In this document: in pieces, positions 32,373 through 41,829 of the stretch
Layout of the letters: each line of letters begins with the position of its first letter
Numbering within the stretch: the first letter of the stretch is position 1
Assembly: GCF_009017495.1 (NCBI RefSeq)
Contig: NZ_CP044990.1
Coordinates: 1,631,001 to 1,695,000, forward strand
Reading direction: 5' to 3'
DNA from: Deinococcus sp. AJ005
GTDB lineage: Bacteria; Deinococcota; Deinococci; Deinococcales; Deinococcaceae
Length of the DNA stretch: 64,000 nucleotides
Notes under the pieces: model-generated
What the model was told of the DNA's origin: nothing
Database searches by the model: none
Seen by the model: only the letters and a program-made list of their open reading frames with translations
Position numbers and translations under genes: made by a program

Positions 32373-35300
32373 CTAAACCGTCAGCCCGTCTGCCTCCAGT
32401 TTCTCCAGATACGCTTCTCCGCCTTCCACCTCGGCCTTAAATCCAGAGGCCGGCCCGAAGACCAGCGTTTCAGCCAGCGTCTCAGACATCAGGTACTCCT
32501 GCCACGCCTCGGCAGCGGCGCGGGCGTCGCCTTCCAGCTCCAGATGCAGGGTGATGCGGTCCTGCACCTCGAATCCTGCCTTCTTGCGCCCGTCCTGAAT
32601 GCCGCGCACCAGATCGCGGGCCAGGCCCTCCAACTCCAGCTCGCGCGTCAGCGTGGTGTCGAAGGCCACCAGATACCCGGCCTCCTCCTGCGCGGCGTAG
32701 CCTTCGGGGGACTGGGCGTCCACCAGCACCTCGTCCGGCCCCAGCTCGAAGCGTTCGCCTGTGGGGGCCACGACTTCAAACTGCTGGCCATCGCGCACTG
32801 CCCGCGCGATCTCGGATGCGTCCGCCGCTGACAGGGCTGCGCGCACCTGCGGCACCGCCTTGCCAAATTTCTTGCCGAGGAGCTGAAGGTTGGGGCGCAG
32901 GGCGTAGCTGACCAGTTCGGCGTACTGATCTAGAAGTTCAACTTCCTTGACGTTCAGTTCCTCCCTGATCTGCTCACCGAAACGGCCCAGCGCCGCCGTC
33001 ATCTCCGGCGTGCGGGCGCGCAACATCACACGCGGGAGGGGTTGACGCTGGCGCATCCCACTCTTGGCACGCACGGCCCTTCCCAACCCCACCACCCGCA
33101 GTACGGCGTCCATCTCGCCCACCAGCGACGGAGCTGATAAGGATTCGTCTACCACCGGCCAGCTCGACAGGTGCACGCTTTCTGGCGCGCTGTCGTCCAC
33201 ACTCCGCACCAGATTCTGATACAGAGTCTCCGCCAGGAATGGTGTGAACGGCGCGGTCAGTTGCGTGACCGTCACCAGTGCGTAATGCAGCGTGGAATAG
33301 GCACTCAGGTCCACCTGCCCGTCCCCGCTCCAGAAGCGCCTGCGGTTGCGCCGCACGTACCAGTTGCTCAGGTCCTCGGTCACGAAATCCTGGAGGGCGC
33401 GGCTCGATCCGGTGGGATCGTAGTTTTCCAATCGCTCGGTCACGGTGGCGATCAGCGCCTGCACCTTCGCCAGCAGCCAGCGGTCCACCTCCGGGCGGTC
33501 CTCCAGCGGTGGCGCGGCCCGCAGGTCCGGCTTGTCCAGATTCGCGTACAGCACGAAGAAGCTATAGGTGTTCCACAGCGTCAGGAAATAGCTGCGGAAC
33601 GCCTCGCCCACCAGATTCATGCCGAAGCGGCGGCTCAGTTCCGGCGGGGCGGACACGTACATGTACCAGCGGGCGGCATCGGCCCCGCACTGCTCGAACA
33701 CTTCCCAGGGGTCCACGATGTTGCCCTTGCTCTTGGACATCTTCAGGCCCTTCTCGTCCAGGATGTGGCCCGAGCAGATCACCGATTTGTAGGCCACCGA
33801 ATCGAAGACCATCGTGCCGATCTGGTGCAGGCTGTTAAACCACCCGCGCGTCTGATCGATGGCCTCGGCGATGTAGTCGGCAGGAAAGCCGCCGTTCTCG
33901 AATTTCGCCTTATTTTCAAACGGATAGTGATGCTGCGCGAACGGCATCGAGCCGCTGTCGTACCACACGTCCATCACGTAGGGCACGCGCTTATAGGTCT
34001 CACCTTCCAGCTCGAACATGATGTCGTCCACGAACGGGCGGTGAGGATCAAAGTCCGGCCCGGTCAGCTCAGGCCGCCCGCTGAGTTCCGCCAGTTCGGC
34101 GTAGCTGCCCACCACCCTGTATTTGCCACCATCCGCCGTCTCCCAGATCGGCAGCGGCGTGCCCCAGTAACGGTTGCGCGACAGGTTCCAGTCGATCAGG
34201 TTCTCCAGCCAGCCGCCGTAGCGCCCGTTCTTGATGTGCGGCGGGTGCCAGTCGATGGTCTGGTTCAGCTCGATCAGCCGCTCTTTCATGGACGTGTTGT
34301 TCAGATACCAGCTCTCGGTGGCGTAGTACATCAGCGGGGTGCCGCAGCGCCAGCAGTGCGGGTAGCTGTGCATGAAGTTCTTGTCGCGCCACATCAGACC
34401 GCGCGCCTTGAGATCACGGATGATGTCCGTGTTGGCGTCGCGGAAGAACACGCCCTTCCACGGGCCGTAACGGTGCTTGCCTTCCGGGTCCACGCCCACG
34501 ATCACTGGGAAGCCGTAATTCTTCGCCAGTCGCATGTCGTCCTCGCCAAAAGCTGGTGCGGTATGAACGATGCCGGTGCCGTCGCTGTCGGAAACGTAAG
34601 TATCCAGGCCGCTCATCCAGATCGGTGCGCCTTCGCCCTCTGCCTCATACGCCTCGGTGTAGAGAGGCTCGTAGCTCAGCCGATCCAGCTCTGTCCCTCT
34701 GAACGACTTCACCACCTCTGCGCCCTCGCCCAGCACCTCGTCCAGCAGCGTGCGGGCCAGGATCAGCACCTTGCCTTCCTTGTCCTTTGCGGCCACGTAC
34801 TCGAATTCCGGATGGATTGCTACGCCCACGTTGTACGGCAATGTCCACGGTGTCGTCGTCCAGACCAGAAATGCTGCGCCCGTTTCCAGCCCGATCTTTT
34901 CTGGCTCTTTCAAATCAAAGGTGATGTAAACGCTGGGGTCCTGGATGTCCTTGTAGCCCTCGCTGACCTCAGCGTTGCTGAGCGTGGTGCCGTCTTTCGG
35001 GCAGTACGGCGCAACCCGGAAGCCCCGGTATAGCAGCCCCTTCTTCTCCAGCTCGGCCACACTCCACCACACGGATTCGATGTAGTCCTTGTGCAGCGTC
35101 ATGTAGGCGTCGTCCAGGTCCACCCAGTAGCCCATGCGCTCGGTAAATCTGCGCCAGTCGGCCTCGTAGACGAACACACTCTGGCGGCATTCGGCGTTGA
35201 ATTTGTCGATCCCGTACGCCTCGACTTCCCGCTTTGAATTCAAGCCCAGCTTCTTCTCGACGCCGATTTCCACGGGCAGGCCATGGGTGTCCCAGCCCGC

Positions 35301-35552
35301 CTTGCGCGGCACGTGAAAGCCCTGCATGGTCTTGAAGCGTGGGAACAGGTCTTTGAAACTGCGTGCCTGAACGTGGTGGATGCCCGGCTGACCGTTGGCG
35401 GTGGGAGGCCCCTCGTAGAAAGTGTAGACCGGGCCATCCTGCGTGCCTTCCAGGCTGCGCTCGAAGATTTTCTGCTCGTTCCACCACTTGAGGGTGGTTT
35501 CTTCCATCAGGGGAAATTTAGGATTGGGTTCGACGGGATTAAACATGGACAT
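32373..35552 (-). CDS. ileS: Isoleucyl-tRNA synthetase with altered GIHH signature
   Basis: A class I synthetase of 1059 residues. The Rossmann core (FYEGPPTANGQP), the editing domain, KMSKSKGNI and the long anticodon-binding end are complete. Where most enzymes have HIGH (HVGH in Thermus), this has G57-I-H-H60, the swapped form known in some bacterial type-2 IleRS enzymes and linked there to very high mupirocin resistance. It is transcribed behind the cupin gene (41-base gap) from a promoter with an isoleucine T-box. It acts in the cytoplasm to charge tRNA-Ile. Confidence 0.96.
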   Translation of the reverse strand: MSMFNPVEPNPKFPLMEETTLKWWNEQKIFERSLEGTQDGPVYTFYEGPPTANGQPGIHHVQARSFKDLFPRFKTMQGFHVPRKAGWDTHGLPVEIGVEKKLGLNSKREVEAYGIDKFNAECRQSVFVYEADWRRFTERMGYWVDLDDAYMTLHKDYIESVWWSVAELEKKGLLYRGFRVAPYCPKDGTTLSNAEVSEGYKDIQDPSVYITFDLKEPEKIGLETGAAFLVWTTTPWTLPYNVGVAIHPEFEYVAAKDKEGKVLILARTLLDEVLGEGAEVVKSFRGTELDRLSYEPLYTEAYEAEGEGAPIWMSGLDTYVSDSDGTGIVHTAPAFGEDDMRLAKNYGFPVIVGVDPEGKHRYGPWKGVFFRDANTDIIRDLKARGLMWRDKNFMHSYPHCWRCGTPLMYYATESWYLNNTSMKERLIELNQTIDWHPPHIKNGRYGGWLENLIDWNLSRNRYWGTPLPIWETADGGKYRVVGSYAELAELSGRPELTGPDFDPHRPFVDDIMFELEGETYKRVPYVMDVWYDSGSMPFAQHHYPFENKAKFENGGFPADYIAEAIDQTRGWFNSLHQIGTMVFDSVAYKSVICSGHILDEKGLKMSKSKGNIVDPWEVFEQCGADAARWYMYVSAPPELSRRFGMNLVGEAFRSYFLTLWNTYSFFVLYANLDKPDLRAAPPLEDRPEVDRWLLAKVQALIATVTERLENYDPTGSSRALQDFVTEDLSNWYVRRNRRRFWSGDGQVDLSAYSTLHYALVTVTQLTAPFTPFLAETLYQNLVRSVDDSAPESVHLSSWPVVDESLSAPSLVGEMDAVLRVVGLGRAVRAKSGMRQRQPLPRVMLRARTPEMTAALGRFGEQIREELNVKEVELLDQYAELVSYALRPNLQLLGKKFGKAVPQVRAALSAADASEIARAVRDGQQFEVVAPTGERFELGPDEVLVDAQSPEGYAAQEEAGYLVAFDTTLTRELELEGLARDLVRGIQDGRKKAGFEVQDRITLHLELEGDARAAAEAWQEYLMSETLAETLVFGPASGFKAEVEGGEAYLEKLEADGLTV

Positions 35553-35593
35553 GGGGAAACCTCGGTGGGGGAGAGTGGGTTACAGAAACGGTG

Positions 35594-35923
35594 CTAATCG
35601 ACGATAAAAAGTTTCGCCCCACTTGCCGTGCTGGAGCGGTGCGCCTCGGCGTGATCGGCCACCTGATAGCTCTGGCCGGGGAGAAGGGTGAAAGTGCGGC
35701 CATCTTCCAGTTCGGTGTCCAGTTGGCCGTCCAGCACCAGCAGGATGTGACCCTTGCTGCACCAATGGTCCGCCAGATAGCCAGGGGAATACTCCACCAT
35801 GCGGACGCGAATGCCGCCGAAGTTTTGGGTGCGCCAGTGGGCCACGCCCGTCACGCCGGGATGTTCGGTCATCGGCACCGCAGACCAGTCGGTGACGCCA
35901 AATGGAATGTCCTGTATCTGCAT
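35594..35923 (-). CDS. DHCW-motif cupin-fold protein
   Basis: A 109-residue single-domain cupin with the signature ADHWCSKGHILLVLDG and a second cupin strand set (FTLLPGQSYQVADHAEAH). The histidines could bind a metal. I start at ATG 35923, which has GGGAGGG 6 bases before it. The gene lies directly between the T-box terminator and ileS, so its expression should rise when tRNA-Ile is uncharged. No function is established for the family. Confidence 0.85.
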   Translation of the reverse strand: MQIQDIPFGVTDWSAVPMTEHPGVTGVAHWRTQNFGGIRVRMVEYSPGYLADHWCSKGHILLVLDGQLDTELEDGRTFTLLPGQSYQVADHAEAHRSSTASGAKLFIVD

Positions 35924-35945
35924 AGCTTTCCCTCCCAACCACACC

Positions 35946-36257
35946 AAAAAAAGACGACACGCCTCAGCTTCACTGCTGGGACGCGCCGCCTCTTAAAAGC
36001 GTGTGCGTGGTACCACCCAACTTCGCCGCATTCTGCTACGGCCTCGTTGCAAGACCCTCTATCGGGGGGCGTCCGGGCGGGTCTAATCGGCCTGTGTGGG
36101 CCTTTCTTCCGTCTGCGCGGGAGGTGATCTTCGCTTGCGGTGGCGGTGTCTGTCAGGCTCCCACCATCCCTGACTCGCTCTTGAACGACGGCCCTGCCGA
36201 AGCTACTGTCCTCGCGTTCGCATCTGTTTGCTCACCCCATTTTCAGGAGTGGCCTTC
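35946..36257 (-). ncRNA. T-box riboswitch leader, isoleucine type
   Basis: On the minus strand the T-box core GGGTGGTACCACG lies at 36018-36006. It is followed by a 16-bp terminator stem and seven Ts (35993-35946). Upstream, stem I shows the distal-loop GGTG...GAGCC segment and a specifier loop reading GAAG-ATC-A, with ATC (Ile) at 36128-36126 followed by the expected purine. Uncharged tRNA-Ile should stabilise the antiterminator and allow transcription of the cupin gene and ileS. Confidence 0.92.
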
Positions 36258-36287
36258 ATGGTAGGGCGGCGGGACTGTGCGGGTCAA
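36258..36287 (-). promoter_or_regulatory. Promoter of the T-box / cupin / ileS transcript
   Basis: TTGACC (36287-36282) and TACCAT (36263-36258) are 18 bases apart on the minus strand. The predicted start is a few bases before the leader. Confidence 0.6.
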
Positions 36288-36378
36288 TGCGCCAGATGAC
36301 AGACCAAAGAAAGGGTCGCTCCCGCCTTAGACGGGCGGTCTCCAGGCATACCTGCCTAGAATCTCCATAAATTCGCGT

Positions 36379-36384
36379 TATGCT
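36379..36384 (+). promoter_or_regulatory. Candidate -10 box of rho
   Basis: TATGCT, about 160 bases before the chosen rho start. If used, it gives a long pyrimidine-containing leader, which is common for rho genes that regulate themselves. Confidence 0.35.
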
Positions 36385-36543
36385 GTGGGTTGATCCGCCC
36401 GCTGCCGCCCGTTTTTACCCACGATGCCCTATGCCTGGGGCGCTTATATTCCTTGCCAGGAAGTGCCACATGAACCTTTTGTTCCCCGTTTTATCTCAAT
36501 TCATCCAGAAGACCTCGCCATACTTAGCGGGGGGCGGGCGGCT

Positions 36544-37836
36544 GTGACGGAAATGAGCGGAATCAACGCCTACACCGCCACGCTGCCGTTTCAGGAGCTG
36601 CAGCAGAAAATTCTGCCAGAGCTGCACCTGATCGCCGCCGGGTACGGCATCGACAACTACCGCAAGCTGAAAAAAGATGCCCTGGCGCTGGCGATCATGG
36701 AGCACCAGGCCGACGCCGAAGGCCAACTGCTGGCGCGCGGCTACCTGGAAATCAGCGCCGACGGCTACGGCTTCCTGCAATCGGACCTGCTGGACCCCAA
36801 CAGCCGCACGGTGCTGGTCACGGCGGGGCTGATCAAAGCCAACCATCTGCGGACCGGTGACGACGTCATTGGCCGCGCCCGCCGCCCGCGTGAGAATGAG
36901 CGTTTCGGCTCTCTGGTGCAGGTGGAGGCGGTCAACGGTCTGGACCCCGAAGCCGCCCGCCGCCGCCCCCGCTTCGATGACCTGACCCCCACCTTTCCAG
37001 AACATCAACTGGTGCTGGAAGACCCCGGCAACACGGATGGCCTGAGTCTGCGCGTCGTCGATTTGCTGGTCCCCATCGGACGCGGGCAGCGGGCACTGAT
37101 CGTCGCCCCGCCGAAAGCCGGAAAAACCACCCTCCTCAAGCAGATTGCCAACTCCATCGTCAAGAACTATCCCGACGTGACCGTGATGGTGCTGCTGGTG
37201 GACGAGCGCCCCGAGGAAGTGACCGATTTCCGCGAGAGCGTGCAGGGCGCGCAGGTGGTGGCCTCTACCTTCGACGAGCCGCCGCAGCACCACGTCCGGG
37301 TGGCCGAATTCGTCCACGAACGCGCGCGCCGCATCGTGGAAGACGGCGGCCATGTGGTCATCCTGCTGGACAGCATCACCCGTCTGGCCCGTGCCAACAA
37401 CCTGGTCACGCCGCCCACCGGGCGCACCCTCTCGGGCGGCCTGGACAGCAATGCGCTGCACTGGCCCAAGCGCTTTCTGGGCGCGGCCCGCAACATCCGC
37501 GAGGGCGGCAGCCTGACCATTCTGGCGACGGCGCTGGTGGAAACGGGCAGCCGCATGGACGATGTGATCTTCGAGGAATTCAAGGGCACCGGCAACGCCG
37601 AACTCGTTCTCTCGCGCCGTCTGGAAGAACGCCGAATTTTCCCCGCGTTGGACATCATCAAGTCCGGCACCCGCCGCGAGGAGCTGCTGCTTCAGCCCGA
37701 AGTCCTGAAAAAGATGTGGCTGCTCCGCAAAGTCATCAGTGACATGGACCCCGCCGACGCGATGGAAATGCTGCTCACGCGCATGGGCAAGACCCGCAAC
37801 AACGTGGAATTCCTGCAAAATCTGGCGGGCGGCTGA
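36544..37836 (+). CDS. rho: Transcription termination factor Rho
   Basis: A hexameric RNA helicase that ends transcription. The cold-shock-like RNA-binding domain ([14 protein letters not shown]), Walker A ([14 protein letters not shown]), Walker B ([16 protein letters not shown]), and the Q/R-loop regions are intact. I choose GTG 36544 (430 residues), preceded by a G-rich ribosome site; the frame continues back to 36424 as a possible 40-residue N-terminal extension. No large N-terminal insertion domain of the high-GC Gram-positive type is present. Confidence 0.95.
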   Translation: MTEMSGINAYTATLPFQELQQKILPELHLIAAGYGIDNYRKLKKDALALAIMEHQADAEGQLLARGYLEISADGYGFLQSDLLDPNSRTVLVTAGLIKANHLRTGDDVIGRARRPRENERFGSLVQVEAVNGLDPEAARRRPRFDDLTPTFPEHQLVLEDPGNTDGLSLRVVDLLVPIGRGQRALIVAPPKAGKTTLLKQIANSIVKNYPDVTVMVLLVDERPEEVTDFRESVQGAQVVASTFDEPPQHHVRVAEFVHERARRIVEDGGHVVILLDSITRLARANNLVTPPTGRTLSGGLDSNALHWPKRFLGAARNIREGGSLTILATALVETGSRMDDVIFEEFKGTGNAELVLSRRLEERRIFPALDIIKSGTRREELLLQPEVLKKMWLLRKVISDMDPADAMEMLLTRMGKTRNNVEFLQNLAGG

Positions 37837-38018
37837 GCCTCTTTTGTCGGCGGCAAGCTAACACCTGATTTTTCTCTTCTGATCCTGGATGGCCGATGCT
37901 ACCGGGGTTCTTTTTTCCTGTGTGTGGACTTCTGCGCCAATCCTAGACGCAAGTTTAAAACCGAACTGACCCCACTCTCCTTTCATTTCTGGCCCTATGC
38001 AGGGGGTCAGTCGCGGCC

Positions 38019-38024
38019 TATGCT
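38019..38024 (+). promoter_or_regulatory. -10 box of pdxS (leaderless type)
   Basis: TATGCT lies 6 bases before the pdxS ATG with no ribosome site. A direct repeat of CCTATGC occurs about 25 bases upstream and could be a regulator site. Confidence 0.5.
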
Positions 38025-38030
38025 TTCTCC

Positions 38031-38930
38031 ATGAGCGATTCCCAGAACGGTATGCCCCAGCAGACAGACCTCAACTTCGGCTTCGCCGAGATGTTCAAGG
38101 GCGGCGTGATCATGGACGTGGTCACCGCAGATCAGGCCCGCATCGCCGAGGCGGCGGGGGCAACTGCCGTAATGGCGCTGGAGCGCGTGCCTGCCGATAT
38201 CCGTGTGGACGGCGGCGTGGCCCGCATGAGCGATCCGAAGATGATCAAGGAAATCATCGCGGCGGTAACCATTCCGGTGATGGCCAAGGTCCGAATCGGC
38301 CACATCGTGGAAGCGCAGATCTTGCAAGCGCTGGGCGTGGATTTCATTGACGAATCCGAAGTGCTGACTCCCGCCGACGAGCAGTTTCATATCCTCAAGA
38401 CGGAGTTCAAGGTGCCGTTCGTCTGTGGGGCCAAGAATCTGGGCGAGGCGCTGCGCCGTGTGGCCGAAGGAGCCAGCATGATTCGCACCAAGGGCGAGGC
38501 GGGCACCGGCAACGTGGTGGAAGCTGTCCGGCACGCCCGCACCATCCTGGGCGAGATTCGCAGCATCCAGGCCCGCCCCGTTGAGGAGCTGATGACGGTG
38601 GCCCGTGACCTGCAAGCCCCCTACGAACTGGTGAAATATGTCCACCAGCACGGCAAGCTGCCTGTGGTGAACTTTGCTGCTGGTGGGATCGCAACGCCTG
38701 CCGACGCGGCCCTGATGATGGTGCTGGGGCTGGACGGCGTGTTCGTGGGCAGCGGCATCTTCAAGAGCGACAACCCCGAACGCCGCGCGCAGGCCATCGT
38801 CAAAGCCGTGACCCATTATCAGAATCCTGAACTGCTGGCCGAGATCAGTGAGGATCTGGGCGCACCCATGACCGGTATCAACATCGACGATCTGATTCCT
38901 GCCGAACGCCTCGCCTCGCGTGGCTGGTAA
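38031..38930 (+). CDS. pdxS: Pyridoxal 5'-phosphate synthase, lyase subunit
   Basis: Builds pyridoxal phosphate from ribose 5-phosphate, glyceraldehyde 3-phosphate and ammonia. The barrel carries the active-site lysines in VMAKVRIGH and [19 protein letters not shown], plus [17 protein letters not shown] near residue 60. At 299 residues the length is normal. It overlaps pdxT, its glutaminase partner, by 11 bases. Together they form a 12+12 complex in the cytoplasm. Confidence 0.97.
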   Translation: MSDSQNGMPQQTDLNFGFAEMFKGGVIMDVVTADQARIAEAAGATAVMALERVPADIRVDGGVARMSDPKMIKEIIAAVTIPVMAKVRIGHIVEAQILQALGVDFIDESEVLTPADEQFHILKTEFKVPFVCGAKNLGEALRRVAEGASMIRTKGEAGTGNVVEAVRHARTILGEIRSIQARPVEELMTVARDLQAPYELVKYVHQHGKLPVVNFAAGGIATPADAALMMVLGLDGVFVGSGIFKSDNPERRAQAIVKAVTHYQNPELLAEISEDLGAPMTGINIDDLIPAERLASRGW

Positions 38931-39537
38931 ACCGCTCAGCATTGGCGTCCTTGCTCTCCAGGGGGCATTCCGTGAACACTGCCGCCTGCTGGAATCACTG
39001 GGGGTGGCGGTGCAGGAGGTGCGCCTGCCCGCTGATCTCGCGGGCCTCGATGGCCTGATCCTGCCCGGCGGGGAGAGTACGACGATGGCCCGCCTGCTCA
39101 CGGAGTATGCCCTGTGGGAGCCGATCCGGGACTTCCACGCGGGCGGGGGAGCCATCTGGGGCACTTGCGCTGGGGCCATCCTGCTGGCCCGCGAGGTCCA
39201 GGGTGCGCCGCCGCAATTTGGTGGTCAGCAGGAAAGCCTGCGTCTGCTGAACACTACTGTGCAGCGCAACGCCTTTGGGCGGCAGATCAATTCCTTTGCC
39301 GCCCCCCTGATTGTTCAGGGCCTGGATTTGCCGTTTCCCGCCGTTTTCATTCGCGCGCCAGCCTTTAGCGGTGCTGGCGTAGAGGCCACGGTTCTGGCCG
39401 AGTGGGACGGTCAGGCCGTAATGCTGCGTCAGGGCCGGATTCTGGCGACGGCATTTCATCCTGAACTGAGTGGAGATGCCGGAATCCACAAGCTTTTTAT
39501 GGAAATGGTCCAGGAAGCGCAAATCGCAAACGCATAG
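38920..39537 (+). CDS. pdxT: Pyridoxal 5'-phosphate synthase, glutaminase subunit
   Basis: A class I glutaminase of 205 residues that feeds ammonia to PdxS. The catalytic cysteine is in [11 protein letters not shown], the His-Glu in [10 protein letters not shown], and the conserved [11 protein letters not shown] is present. The GTG start lies inside the pdxS end, 11 bases before its last base, which implies coupled translation. Dispersed repeat copy B follows 11 bases after the stop. Confidence 0.96.
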   Translation: MAGKPLSIGVLALQGAFREHCRLLESLGVAVQEVRLPADLAGLDGLILPGGESTTMARLLTEYALWEPIRDFHAGGGAIWGTCAGAILLAREVQGAPPQFGGQQESLRLLNTTVQRNAFGRQINSFAAPLIVQGLDLPFPAVFIRAPAFSGAGVEATVLAEWDGQAVMLRQGRILATAFHPELSGDAGIHKLFMEMVQEAQIANA

Positions 39538-39548
39538 CAAAGATAATA

Positions 39549-39584
39549 TTCACGAATTAGATTTATCGTGAAGCTATTCACTTA
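39549..39584 (+). repeat. Dispersed palindromic repeat, copy B
   Basis: TTCACGA (39549-39555) and TCGTGAA (39566-39572) with a 10-base AT loop, then GCTATTCACTTA. The 24-base hairpin is identical to copy D read on the other strand. It lies between convergent pdxT and the Gfo/Idh gene. Confidence 0.85.
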
Positions 39585-39622
39585 ATCGTTCCAAGCTATG
39601 AGCTTCTAGAAATTTAAACAAC

Positions 39623-40813
39623 TCAGAGAAGTCGGGAACACTCCGCCGCAAACGCTATCCGGTGGGAATCCAGCGATTCGGAGAGGGGAGTGGGAAGCCC
39701 CACCTCACCCCGCAGCAAGGCCAGCCAGCCGCGCACCAGCCCCACGTCGCCGCCACCGTGGTTGCCATCCGCTACCACCGTCCAGCATTCCACGGTGCCA
39801 TGCCGAAAGTCATGGAGTTCCAGCTCGCCGCGCTCCATCTGCCCGCGCAGTTCGCCATGCGTGCCGAGCAGTTTGAAGGTGCGGGTGTTGTTGTGCGTGA
39901 AGGCACTGACGGTCAGCCCAGCAGTCACGCCATTCTCGAAGGTGACGGTCACGGACTGATGATCGGCCACGTCGTTCAGGCCTAGGTAGACGCATTGGCC
40001 GTATGGCCCGGTCTCCAACGCCCCGGCCAGCGTCTGACCCCCGGCGGTCAACACCGTGTTGGGCCAGCTTTCCAGCGGGCGACTGCCGTAAATCTGGCGC
40101 GCGTCGTAGGGGCAGGCTACCACCGGGCAGGTTACGCAGCGGTCAGAAGCTGCTGCTGGCGCGTTCTCGGGGCGAAAGTGGTGCAGGCTGCCCTGACTGT
40201 CCACCCGTGACGGCGGCGCACCCGCGAACCAGCGCAGCAGGTCCAGATCATGGCAACTCTTGGCGAGGAGAAACGGTGCTGCCGGGGGAGAGGCCCGCCA
40301 GTTGCCCCGCACGTAGGAGTGCGCGTAATGCCAGTAAGCCACGTTCTCCGCGTGCTGGATGCCCACCAACTGGCCCAACCGCCCGGAATCCAGGACCTGC
40401 TTCACCTCCTGGAAGAACGGCGTGGCCCGCAGCACATGACAGACGGTCACACTCCCAACCGACTGGGCCTCGGCCTGAAGCAACACGTTTAGTTCGGCCT
40501 CGGCCAGACAGATCGGCTTCTCCAGCAGCACGTCGTACCCCAGCGCCAGAGCTTGCAGGCATGGCTGAACATGCTGATCATCGGGGGTGGCGATCACGAC
40601 GGCGTCGGCCACACGTCCCAGTGCGAAGAAGTTATCCCAGTCGGAGAAACAGCCTTCCGGCCCAAGGCCATGTCGGGCGGCCACTTCCGACAACCGGGCC
40701 GCGCGGGGGTCTACCAGATGCGTGATCCGCACGCCCTGTGCAGCCAGATGCCGGGCATAGACATCTGCCCCCCGGTTGCCGCAGCCGATGACGGCGACGG
40801 TGACTTCATTCAT
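39623..40813 (-). CDS. Gfo/Idh/MocA-family oxidoreductase
   Basis: A 396-residue NAD(P)-dependent sugar-type dehydrogenase: Rossmann motif VAVIGCGNRGADVYARH, then EKPICLAEAE, and the C-terminal substrate domain with HDLDLLRW. A cysteine cluster (CVTCPVVACPYDA) is inserted in the middle, as in one subgroup of the family. ATG 40813 overlaps the epimerase stop as ATGA, so it is the last gene of the murein-peptide operon. It could act on an amino sugar from the same source, but that is inference. Confidence 0.88.
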   Translation of the reverse strand: MNEVTVAVIGCGNRGADVYARHLAAQGVRITHLVDPRAARLSEVAARHGLGPEGCFSDWDNFFALGRVADAVVIATPDDQHVQPCLQALALGYDVLLEKPICLAEAELNVLLQAEAQSVGSVTVCHVLRATPFFQEVKQVLDSGRLGQLVGIQHAENVAYWHYAHSYVRGNWRASPPAAPFLLAKSCHDLDLLRWFAGAPPSRVDSQGSLHHFRPENAPAAASDRCVTCPVVACPYDARQIYGSRPLESWPNTVLTAGGQTLAGALETGPYGQCVYLGLNDVADHQSVTVTFENGVTAGLTVSAFTHNNTRTFKLLGTHGELRGQMERGELELHDFRHGTVECWTVVADGNHGGGDVGLVRGWLALLRGEVGLPTPLSESLDSHRIAFAAECSRLL

Positions 40814-41829
40814 CCCCTTGTCACGCCCCAGCCCACGCCCTGCGGCCTCGCCAGTTCGCCCGCCGTCCATTCCAGCCCGGTAAATGGATCGTCGGCCAGC
40901 AGCAGCGCCCCGTCCAGATCGGCCCAGTCGCACAGTCCGGCCAGATGCGCGGCGGCAGAGATGCCCAGGCTACTTTCAATCATGCAGCCGATCATCACGC
41001 TCAGGCCGTGGGCGCGGGCCAGTCGCAAGGCCGCGAGCGCCTGGAGTGGCCCGCCCAGCTTGGCGAGTTTGAGGTTCACGCCATCAAAAGCTTCAGCCAG
41101 CGCAGTCACGTCGCGGACATGGTGTAGGCTCTCGTCGGCCACCAGCGGCACGCGCGACAGGCGGCGCAGTTCGGCGTGGCCCTCCAGATCGTCCGCCGCC
41201 AGGGGTTGTTCCACCAGTTCTACCCCCACCGCTTCCAGCACACCCAGCATGCGTTTGGCCTGCGGGCGCGTCCAGGCGGCGTTGGCATCCACACGCAGGG
41301 CCACGTCTGGAGCCTCCCCGCGCAAGGCTTCTAGAATCGCCGTGTCCCGCTCCGTCCCCAGCTTGACCTTGAGAACCGTGTGCCCGGCGGCCACCGCCTC
41401 ACGCGCCTGCCGCTGCATGTCGGGGATGTCGGCCAGACTGACCGTGTAACTGCTGCGGGGCAGCGGAGCGGGGGAGAGGCCCAGCAGTTTCCAGACGGGC
41501 AGACCCACCGAGGCCGCGCACCATTCTAGCGCCGCCATCTCCAGCGCGCATTTGACCGAGGGGTGATCGTGCGGCATCCGCGCTGAAAGGCTCGCGTGCA
41601 GGCCATCCCAGTCCCAGGGATCGGTTAAAGCCTGGGCCAGCAGAGGCAGCACCGCCTCCACCGTGCCGCGCGTCTCGCCGTAAAAAGCGTTTGGAGCCGC
41701 CTCGCCCCGGCCCACGATTCCATCCCGTGTGAAAGTGACGATGGTGCGCGGATAGATGCTGTGTGTCCAGCGGGCGATGCCGAAGGGCTGCGCGGTGTGC
41801 AGCTCCAGGGTTTCCCAGGCCACGCTCAC
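40810..41829 (-). CDS. Dipeptide epimerase (L-Ala-D/L-Glu type), enolase superfamily
   Basis: A 339-residue muconate-lactonising-type barrel. Catalytic lysines lie in HTVLKVKLG and NLKLAKLGG, and metal ligands in VALRVDANAAW, GVELVEQPL and PLVADESLH. With NlpC/P60 and M19 genes beside it, the likely job is turning L-Ala-D-Glu from old cell wall into L-Ala-L-Glu for catabolism, as YkfB does in Bacillus. I take GTG 41829, which overlaps the previous stop as GTGA; a GTG at 41838 is also possible. Confidence 0.88.
   Translation of the reverse strand: MSVAWETLELHTAQPFGIARWTHSIYPRTIVTFTRDGIVGRGEAAPNAFYGETRGTVEAVLPLLAQALTDPWDWDGLHASLSARMPHDHPSVKCALEMAALEWCAASVGLPVWKLLGLSPAPLPRSSYTVSLADIPDMQRQAREAVAAGHTVLKVKLGTERDTAILEALRGEAPDVALRVDANAAWTRPQAKRMLGVLEAVGVELVEQPLAADDLEGHAELRRLSRVPLVADESLHHVRDVTALAEAFDGVNLKLAKLGGPLQALAALRLARAHGLSVMIGCMIESSLGISAAAHLAGLCDWADLDGALLLADDPFTGLEWTAGELARPQGVGWGVTRG

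Noticed and set aside
33171..35033. A 620-codon open frame opposite ileS
   Set aside because: It is exactly antisense to a conserved synthetase, its product has repetitive His/Arg/Val composition without motifs, and such shadows are expected in high-GC DNA.
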